NCBI GenBank assembly: GCA_015179025.1
Contig: WHUX01000050.1
Coordinates: 62,001-126,000, forward strand
Origin: Terfezia claveryi
Lineage: Eukaryota > Ascomycota > Pezizomycetes > Pezizales > Pezizaceae
Direction: 5' to 3'
DNA: 64,000 bases
In this document: in pieces, positions 57,843 to 64,000 of the stretch
How the letters are laid out: every line of letters begins with the position of its first letter
Numbering within the stretch: the first letter of the stretch is position 1
The notes under the pieces: generated by a model
Told to the model about the DNA's origin: nothing
The model's database searches: none
What the model saw: only the letters and a program-made list of their open reading frames with translations
Made by a program: the position numbers and the translations under genes

Positions 57843-58072
57843 CTAAAGAGCAATGTTAGATAGTCTCGATCAGACTAGCCTCGTACCCAGGTTAATATAT
57901 TCAAATTTGTAGCTAGCGTTCGTGACGTCGCAAATCCCAAGAGACAACAGACTGGTTACTACGAGGCTACGATCAGACTGCTGATCACGCTAGAAGTCTC
58001 ATCATCCTATAGAGGAAAGGAAGCAGCTTGGGTGTCTTGCTGCTTTTGGATGCAGAAAGGGGGCGTCATGAC

Positions 58073-58102
58073 TAGTCGGGTTGGCAAAAGCCCTCGTAGA
58101 GA
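58073..58102 (+). mobile_element. Short insertion, 30 bp, TSD CGTCATGAC (9/9), empty site known
   Basis: Insert starting TAGTCGGGTTGGCAAAAG and followed by CCCTC is flanked by CGTCATGAC at 58064-58072 and 58103-58111. The other inverted-repeat arm (58979-58991) has one CGTCATGAC and no insert, i.e. the pre-insertion sequence. Confidence 0.93.
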
Positions 58103-58291
58103 CGTCATGACGAGTTATTATTCCTATCACAACTCCCATGGCCTATGTCTATTTACAATAATATCCTCAGCACGCATACTCATTAGAGTACTCAAGGTAG
58201 CCTACGCATGATTTGCCCATTCCTCCATTCGCTCAGTTTGTACAGTGTTCTCCATATTAAGCCGATCCATCATCTCATATGCAGCATAGAG

Positions 58292-58912
58292 CTACAGTTG
58301 CACCTGCTCAAAGCTTTCCCGTACACGAATGACTATGTTTGCCCTCTCAACATTCCCTTCTTCTTCAACCCAGACAGTCCCGACAGTTTCATACACCTCC
58401 ATACCACCCTCTGCAAACATCTCTATATATGCCTCCCAATGTAGAGGGGTTAATACTTTGGCTTTAGTATCGAGGTGGAAGATGTGCCGACATGGAAGTA
58501 AGCATTGCCTGTGAAAATTGCAATGGCAACGTAAATTCTCATCAAAATTAGGCACCTCCTTTCCCTTTGCAATGCGTTCCTCAACAGCATCAAGTTCACG
58601 AGCAAGCAGTTTCTGGTTAGCTGGCCAATTTCCACATAGCAAGCTTCTGATTCCGGAAATGACTTTTTGCAACCCCTGCACGATTGCCAACATCCTTGCT
58701 GCATCCATGATGTTCAGAATCATGCCATAAATTCCATGTGATGCCACTTGTGCTTGCAGCAGCCCTGGCTGAAGCTTGGTATAAACTGAATCAACATATG
58801 GCCAGACCTTGTCGAATGTTTCGGGAGATATGGTGACTGGTTTACTGAGGTCAAAGAACATATCGCGGAGGTGGAGAGCATTAGCAGATATCGACATCGT
58901 GGCTGCAGACAT
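58292..58912 (-). CDS. SWIM zinc-finger protein within inverted repeats
   Basis: Open frame starting MSAATMSISANALHLRDMFF at 58912; an ATG at 58960 adds 16 residues. Residues about 1-120 are helical without known domain (FDKVWPYVDSVYTKLQPG). At about 145-165, RCHCNFHRQCLLPCRHIFHL is a SWIM-type finger (CxC...CxH). This motif occurs at the C-terminus of Mutator-like (MULE) transposases and in some host proteins. The region after it (LTPLHWEAYIEMFAEGGMEV) is well formed. No DDE catalytic domain is present, so it cannot be a transposase by itself. It could be a remnant or partner protein of a MULE, or a domesticated copy. Intronless, about 206 residues. Confidence 0.65.
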   Translation of the reverse strand: MSAATMSISANALHLRDMFFDLSKPVTISPETFDKVWPYVDSVYTKLQPGLLQAQVASHGIYGMILNIMDAARMLAIVQGLQKVISGIRSLLCGNWPANQKLLARELDAVEERIAKGKEVPNFDENLRCHCNFHRQCLLPCRHIFHLDTKAKVLTPLHWEAYIEMFAEGGMEVYETVGTVWVEEEGNVERANIVIRVRESFEQVQL

Positions 58913-59201
58913 TTTGATATATTCTGTATTCGAGTGATATGGCAATTGATATGTTCTCAATCAAATAGTTGAAGAGGTCACTCGTCATGACGCCCCCTTT
59001 CAGATCCAAAAGCAGCAAGACAACCAAGCTGCTTCCTTTCCTCAAGCTGATCACGCTAAAAGTCTCACCATCTTATAGAAGCGCTTCCCCACAAGGAAGG
59101 TGCACCGACGTGATGGGAAGCAAGGTCTGTATTCAATATACAAGACTAGTCTGGTTGCATCAAGACGTTGGATGGGGATCCAACGAGAGGGCGGGAGCAA
59201 G

Positions 59202-59230
59202 TAGTCTGGTTGGCACGGGAGCGTTGGCAC
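59202..59230 (+). mobile_element. Short insertion, 29 bp, TSD GGGAGCAAG (9/9)
   Basis: Insert starts TAGTCTGGTTGGCACGGGAG and ends GTTGGCAC, flanked by GGGAGCAAG at 59193-59201 and 59231-59239. TTGGCACGGGAGC occurs twice in a row across the insert and right flank, hinting at a second rearrangement. Confidence 0.88.
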
Positions 59231-59336
59231 GGGAGCAAGGAAGCATATATCATGGTGGCTAGGAGAGCCAAGCCTGACAAAGGTAGGCTTCCCGAGATAA
59301 GAGAGTCAGACCCGACTCTCAGAACAGGGACTAATG

Positions 59337-59349
59337 TAGTCTGGTTGGC
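59337..59349 (+). mobile_element. Short insertion, 13 bp, TSD 7/9
   Basis: TAGTCTGGTTGGC is flanked by GGACTAATG (59328-59336) and ACACTAATG (59350-59358); seven contiguous bases match. Confidence 0.7.
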
Positions 59350-59414
59350 ACACTAATGCAACGCTACTGGTAGGCAACAACAACAGACAACGGGTTTGGG
59401 ACCGGCACGACTCT

Positions 59415-59443
59415 TTAAGGAGGGACTAGTGCAAGCCAGACTA
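59415..59443 (-). mobile_element. Short insertion, 29 bp, TSD CACGACTCT (9/9)
   Basis: Insert starting TTAAGGAGGGACTAGTGC and ending AAGCCAGACTA is flanked by CACGACTCT at 59406-59414 and 59444-59452. Same subfamily variant as 53106-53137. Confidence 0.9.
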
Positions 59444-59790
59444 CACGACTCTCAGGGGTTCCAAAGGCAGAACGGATGACTAAGAAACAACAATAACGGG
59501 AGAATAGTCAAGGAGAGACGTTGTGACAGATGGCCATACTCAAGCCAATAGTATTTCAAATAAAGTATCTCCCGTCCAACCCAACTCTCAAATCAAAATA
59601 TATTTGCTAGGTCAATTCCAAGATTCTGTAACTCCTCTTTGTTCATGGAGAGGTTAACAAAGTGCTTTGCAACAGCATCAGTGTTATTGTTAGAACCAGT
59701 CTTTGGCTGTCTTTGGCATTGGTGCAATTCTCTGCAGTGGTGAAGGTCTTAGAGGCAGTGAGGTATAAGGTGGTCTCAGGGTCACATTGA

Positions 59791-60433
59791 TACAGTCAAA
59801 CCTTGCTATACCGGACGACAAAAATCCGGTATACCAAGGTTCCGGTATAAAATAATACAAGGGTACGTGGCACAAGACATTTCACCTTCCGTGTGTTGAA
59901 CATTAAGCTCAAGTTCATCTGCCAACATGTTGAGTGCAGGAAGACAAAGCATCGAGCTCTCCCCATATTAGAGAAGCACTAGATCTGTAAAAAGCGAAGG
60001 TGAATTTGAGTGAATTTGGAAAACGTTTCTTAGACTCCGAGGTATGAAGACTGGTAGAACATGTTGGTAAAGGTACTAATATAAAGCAGGGTCGAGCTGT
60101 GGCAATATAAAACGTTGTCACACATCTTATGCGATAGTAAGAAATGGCTTGAAGTTGCAGCAGGTGATTTATGGAGAGAAAAAGCAGTGAACATCGCAAT
60201 ACCCTGGTTCTAGAGCAGTATTTACTTAAGGATCCCGTTATAGCAAGGGCAAAATATATGTAGATAGTAGTAACTTCTCTGTATTCCGCTGTCCGGTACG
60301 GTATAAGCAAAAATCCGTTATAGCAAGGGTGATTTAGGTGAAAAGTGCTTAATTTGGTGGCGGCGCTAAAGAGTATTCCGGTATAGCGAGAATTCCGGTA
60401 CAACGAGGTTCGGTATAGCAAGGTTTGACTGTA
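59791..60433. mobile_element. Fot1/pogo-type MITE, 643 bp
   Basis: Perfect terminal inverted repeats: left begins TACAGTCAAACCTTGCTATA at 59791; right is its complement ending GCAAGGTTTGACTGTA at 60433; the match covers about 23 bp including the TA target. Several subterminal repeats of CCGGTATA/CCGTTATAGCAAGG lie inside. Fot1/pogo-group elements have such ends and TA target duplications. No transposase reading was recognised, so it is non-autonomous. The repeats look little decayed, which suggests fairly recent activity. Confidence 0.85.
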
Positions 60434-61587
60434 GAGAGCCTTGGTAATGGGTGTGCCATTAATGGGAGCTCCAGGGAGCGGTTACTATATGGCTTCAGGG
60501 CCCCGTTACCATGACTGGAACCCCAAATTCAGCACCAGCTCCGAGGCAAATCACTACTACCTGCCTGCAGATAACCTAACAAGTCACAATCACCGATACC
60601 CCCCAGCTCTTGATATTCTTTCCGGTATAACCATTCCACTCTCCACTGTTCACATGCTTAAAGAACTCCTTCATATGCTCCAACATAGAATTCACCTTCT
60701 CGATAACGCTGTTGCCATCAAACCTGCATTGGCTTGCAAGACACATTCCTCAAGACAACAGGGTACACTGCCCTATTCTCAGTAAAAATGATCCCCTCTT
60801 CAGCAAACATCACATCTTGGAGGTTCTCCATACAAACTTCCAAGCAAGCAATCCTCTAGGTTGGAGAATTTCCATAAAAATGGTCAGGATTCTAAGCAAA
60901 GAGCTCTTTTAGATAGAGAGTCTGGTGGATAGAGTTATAGTGGGACTGAAAGGCCAACCAGGCGGGCTACAGAGAAATTTGAGGTAGACATTATGAAAAG
61001 TCGCTCAGAGAGGTTTATTTATAAATTTGGTTCCACTCAAATAGACGGGGTTGATTTGGCTCATCTATGACGTCTTAAGCTTCTAGTGGGTAATCATCTC
61101 TCACAGGTGGTCCGGCTCGGCTCTATCTACGTTCCTGAAAAAAATGAATTTCCAAGAGATGTTCGGTTTGCTGAAAACTAACTGCAATGACGCTCCTCTG
61201 GAAAACTCTTAGGTATCACTTATTCAGCGTGAATCTACCTACAGCAAGCCAGTGCCAACCAGACTATTACTTATGTACAGACTCCCTCGGCTAGAGTCTT
61301 GGCATGAGACTCCCTCGCCAATTGCGGCCCGCTTCAAAACTATCTCCTAGTATTGGCTAACACTCAATCTTCACAGCACGGTTTTATATATTTGAACAGG
61401 TGATTTGGCTGACAACTCCACCTTGGATACATCATTTGAACGACTAGCCTTGGCATTTTCCCTAAATTTTTTTTTTTTTTTTTTTTTGATATGCTCGGCG
61501 GGGATTGAAGATCCCCTGGAGCAGGGGAAGTAAAGTACAGTGGAAATGGATGCAGAATAATTATTTAATAATAATAATAGAGGTGGA
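60434..61587. other. Degenerate coding-like DNA
   Basis: Several stretches look like decayed coding sequence, for example plus-strand TERPTRRATEKFEVDIMKSR then RFIYKFGSTQIDGVDLAHL (about 60945-61069), but no family is recognised. A family terminus GTGCCAACCAGACTA ends at 61266, with only a weak and unusually distant duplication (TCACTTATT/TTACTTATG). A T run lies at about 61467-61487. Confidence 0.3.
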
Positions 61588-61596
61588 TATGGGGGT

Positions 61597-61626
61597 CCAA
61601 AGGAGGGTGTTGTGCCAACCAGACTA
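61597..61626 (-). mobile_element. Short insertion, 30 bp, TSD TATGGGGGT (9/9)
   Basis: Consensus-like copy: CCAAAGGAGGGTGTTG then TGCCAACCAGACTA, flanked by TATGGGGGT at 61588-61596 and 61627-61635. Confidence 0.93.
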
Positions 61627-61692
61627 TATGGGGGTAGGGATCGAACTAGTGGGACTAGTGAGGATAAAACGAGGGAAATGTAGACTTAGAAA

Positions 61693-61721
61693 TAGTCTGG
61701 TTGGCACAACACCCTCCTTTG
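61693..61721 (+). mobile_element. Short insertion, 29 bp, TSD ACTTAGAAA (9/9)
   Basis: Consensus-like copy in the opposite orientation to 61597: TAGTCTGGTTGGCAC then AACACCCTCCTTTG, flanked by ACTTAGAAA at 61684-61692 and 61722-61730 (one further base matches on the left). Confidence 0.93.
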
Positions 61722-61890
61722 ACTTAGAAATGATCATGGAACTGTGATGACGATAAGCCTCATATAACCAAATACTTCTGGAAGAGCTCTTATCCCTGCG
61801 CCAAATATCTTCGAAGTTCTCCACGTGGATGACCGACCATAAACACTGGTAGGTGACAGCTAAAACTCAAGAACCGACCAACATTTCGCC

Positions 61891-63262
61891 ATGGTAGACA
61901 CCTCTGAACCCCTCCTGTCCTCCCTCTGCCCTTATTGCAACGCCCAACCCCCCAAATACCGCTGCCCCGCCTGTTCCGCGCGCACCTGCTCCCTCGCATG
62001 TTCCAAAAAACATAAAGTCTACTCGCAATGCACTGGCGTCCGGGACCCCACCGCCTTCGTCAAGCGCACACAACTTTCCAACCCCTCAAAGCTCAGCCAA
62101 GATTATAACTACCTCATGAGTGTTGAGAAGGCCATTACCCGTGGCCCCACACTGTCAATTGATGGGCCTGAGCTCGTGCGGGAAGGCGAGGAAGCGGATT
62201 CTGATGAGGATGGTAAGGGAGAGGGTAAGGCAGTCTTGGGAGTGGGGCAGCTGGGGATTGCGGAGAGGGAGAGGTTAGCGAAGCAAATTGAAGTGACGAG
62301 GGGGGTTATTGTGAAGCAGGCACCGAGGGGGATGAAGAGGGCGAGGGAGAATGAGACGGCGTTCGTAGGGTGAGTGTATACAGCGCTTATACAGGGCTAT
62401 GGATATTTTGTGGGCTAATCACACAAGCAACAGTGGAAGGAAGCGACGAAAAACTGTGCGCTGGACTGTAGAATGGCTTCTCTACGATCAGACTACCAGC
62501 ACTAATCTGAGTAGTACAGTAAACGAACCAAAACGCTTTCTCTCTACCCGCGTCCAAGAAAACATTCCACTCGCCGAAGCTTTCCTAACAAAACTTCACA
62601 GCAAGTCCAATACTCGTCCAATACCTATCGCTTCTACTCCTACCTCCATTCCATCCAGGAGTTCTAATCCACTTCTGCAACAACCTATTGCCTCAAAAGC
62701 CTCCCGCCGCGCATTCACCTCCACCTGCAGCTTCTACCTCAAAGCAGCTAATGTCCCCGCAAATAAACCTACTTTGATTGAGCTTACCCCAGAGAAATCT
62801 TTAGCCCACGCATTGAAGGGACAAGTGGTGTTGGAGTTTCCGGCCGTCGTAGTAGTTGCCAAGGGGGCGGAGGGGATTCTTGCGCGATGGGAGGTGCTGG
62901 AGAAACCTAAGGTGGAGGTTAAGAAACCAGAGGTCATGAAAAAAGGTTGGACCCTGGGAGGGGAAGGGGATGGTGGGGAAATGGGAGACGGAGGTGGGGA
63001 TGAAAATGGCAGGAATGAAGCGGAGCTCGAGATGGAAGGTAATCCGCCCCCCGATACTTCCGCTTCTGCTCCCCATGACAGCAAGGCAGCATCACATTCT
63101 GCGGCACATTCACAAACAGCAAGTATCAATGCGTCAGATTATCAGACATCTTACCAGACATCACCAGCACTGCTGCCTCCCGCAGTATTATATGAACCCT
63201 TCCCGAGAGCTGTCGACTCTAAATCAGAATCGTTACTGCCGTCACCGGCAGAAGAGGTGTAA
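61891..63262 (+). CDS. BCD1: Box C/D snoRNP assembly factor Bcd1 (zf-HIT)
   Basis: Bcd1 (ZNHIT6 in animals) is needed for box C/D snoRNA accumulation in the nucleus. Exon 1 (61891-62369) begins MVDTSEPLLSSL and has CPYCNAQPPKYRCPACSART then CSLACSKKHKVYSQCTGV, a complete zf-HIT domain. QDYNYLMSVEKAI is the conserved Bcd1 motif after it. The intron 62370-62433 has GT-AG ends. Exon 2 starts GRKRRKTVRWTVEWLL, the second hallmark, and includes FYLKAANVPANKPTLIEL. The C-terminal 120 residues are low-complexity (Gly/Glu, then Ser/Ala/Pro). Total about 436 residues. Confidence 0.93.
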
Positions 63263-64000
63263 TCCAAGACAGCCACAGGTGAATGTCCCCTGTTTTGAAA
63301 AAGGTAGCATAGCGTATGTATGATATAGGAGCATTCAATACACAAGGGCATACTTATTATACCTTTCAATTTTTACGGTTTCATTCATATGGAATGTGAT
63401 GTAACTGTTTGAGGTATTCTGTTGGGGAGTAGAGTGGGGGCCAAAGGGGAAGTTCTAGGTTGGCTAGGGAGTTGGAATGTGGAGTAAATATAGGGGGCGT
63501 ACCAGAAAAAGCAGGGCCTGGGTCCAGAGGCACCACAGCTTCCAATATTTAATTTGTTATATTGTCGACATGCACCATTCAACAACATGCCTCAGCTCGG
63601 CCGGTCCTTTGATCCTTACAATGGTGCAACCAGACTACTTACAATGCCGATCCCCGTGGAATAGTGTGAACGTTACGGGATACCCCGCCATAACGGAGGA
63701 TCAAGCAGGCGGTAATCAGTACTACACCATGCATGCGGTATCTTCCAGCCCCCTCAAAAAAAATCAATGCTCACCTCAGCTACCTATGTGTGTATATGCT
63801 TGAGACAACTTATTGGTAAAATGTGAAATATCACATTATTGGGGCCTCTTACTATGCACAAGTGCGTTCCCTTACAGAACTAGGCTATCAACCCAAACAT
63901 GGCGGCTGCCTGAGGAACTCTCACACATTCACCTCTGAACTCTATCCAAGCCCACCAAGGGAAATCTTTCAGCCATCTAATATTGAAGAATACCAAAATA
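63263..64000. other. Intergenic, end of window
   Basis: 3' region of BCD1 and unassigned DNA; contains the 14-bp short insertion at 63624. No gene seen. Confidence 0.4.
63624..63637 (-). mobile_element. Short insertion, 14 bp, TSD CTTACAATG (9/9)
   Basis: GTGCAACCAGACTA is flanked by perfect repeats CTTACAATG at 63615-63623 and 63638-63646. With 24898 it shows that very short forms also carry clean duplications. Confidence 0.87.

Larger units (their letters stand above)
56888..57980. other. Gene-poor DNA with several short-insertion copies
   Basis: No gene supported. It holds insertions at 57794 and 57832, a terminus TAGTCTGGTTGCACAAC at 57569 without clear duplication, and a 17-bp palindromic form TAGTCTCGATCAGACTA at 57861-57877. 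Confidence 0.5.
57981..59078. mobile_element. Inverted-repeat element enclosing SWIM ORF
   Basis: Inverted arms of about 60 bp (left 58012-58072 continuing at 58103-58115; right 58979-59043) face each other around the SWIM zinc-finger ORF. They share GAGGAAAGGAAGCAGCTTGG and GGGGGCGTCATGACGAGT and differ at a few positions only. Outside the arms are 32-bp direct repeats (57981-58012 and 59047-59078; three mismatches; both start CTGATCACGCTA). The left arm is interrupted by a 30-bp short insertion. The structure looks like a small, non-autonomous DNA transposon or a captured gene between inverted repeats. A 32-bp duplication is too long for a normal target site, so its origin is open. Confidence 0.7.

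Noticed and set aside
59138..59166. Another short insertion (TAGTCTGGTTG) with flanking CAAGAC
   Set aside because: Only six bases of the flanks match; too weak to count as a target duplication.
61216..61275. Insertion ending at 61266 with TCACTTATT/TTACTTATG
   Set aside because: The implied 42-bp insert is outside the size range and the duplication is imperfect.
61597..61721. A single 125-bp MITE with 28-bp inverted repeats
   Set aside because: Each half has its own distinct 9-bp duplication, and there is no common duplication outside the pair, so these are two insertions.

Overview
This is nuclear DNA of a filamentous ascomycete. The genes are separated by short spacers, many have GT-AG introns of about 50-130 nt, and the products are typical Pezizomycotina families (AA9 LPMO, CFEM protein, Sfp-type PPTase, Mss51, Bcd1, Sde2, NACHT-ankyrin remnant). 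The mix of compact genes, decayed transposons and low-complexity runs fits a Pezizomycetes (truffle- or morel-like) genome, but the species cannot be fixed from the sequence.

Layout. 0-14 kb: a membrane-anchored kelch protein, a broken NACHT-ankyrin (NLR-like) gene, an FAD monooxygenase and a Tc1/mariner remnant with a 17-bp tandem expansion. 14-31 kb: a large RGG-rich protein, SDE2, a phosphopantetheinyl transferase, histone H4, an acidic unknown protein, RPB4, MSS51, an AFG2-like tandem AAA ATPase with an apparent internal deletion, and the CoA-pathway ligase PPCS. 32-47 kb: pirin, GPN2, a transposon-related small ORF, an RRM-like protein, a secreted AA9 LPMO, CFD1 and ERG1. 47-56 kb: the GINS subunit SLD5 and thymidylate kinase CDC8 (divergent, both S-phase genes), an F-box protein with a decayed relative, SNU23 and a CFEM protein. 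56-64 kb: gene-poor, repeat-rich DNA with a SWIM zinc-finger ORF inside an inverted repeat and a pogo/Fot1-type MITE, followed by BCD1.

The most unusual signal is a dispersed family of ultra-short insertions, mostly 28-32 bp with some of 11-18 bp. They share the terminus TAGTCTGGTTGG; the long form continues CACAACACCCTCC. I found 16 copies flanked by direct repeats that align over 9 bp; nine of these duplications are perfect. One copy sits in one arm of an inverted repeat whose other arm is the uninterrupted site, so insertion with a 9-bp target duplication is visible directly. Another copy lies inside the NACHT-ankyrin pseudogene and shifts its frame. Copies cluster at 56-64 kb and none was found inside an intact exon.
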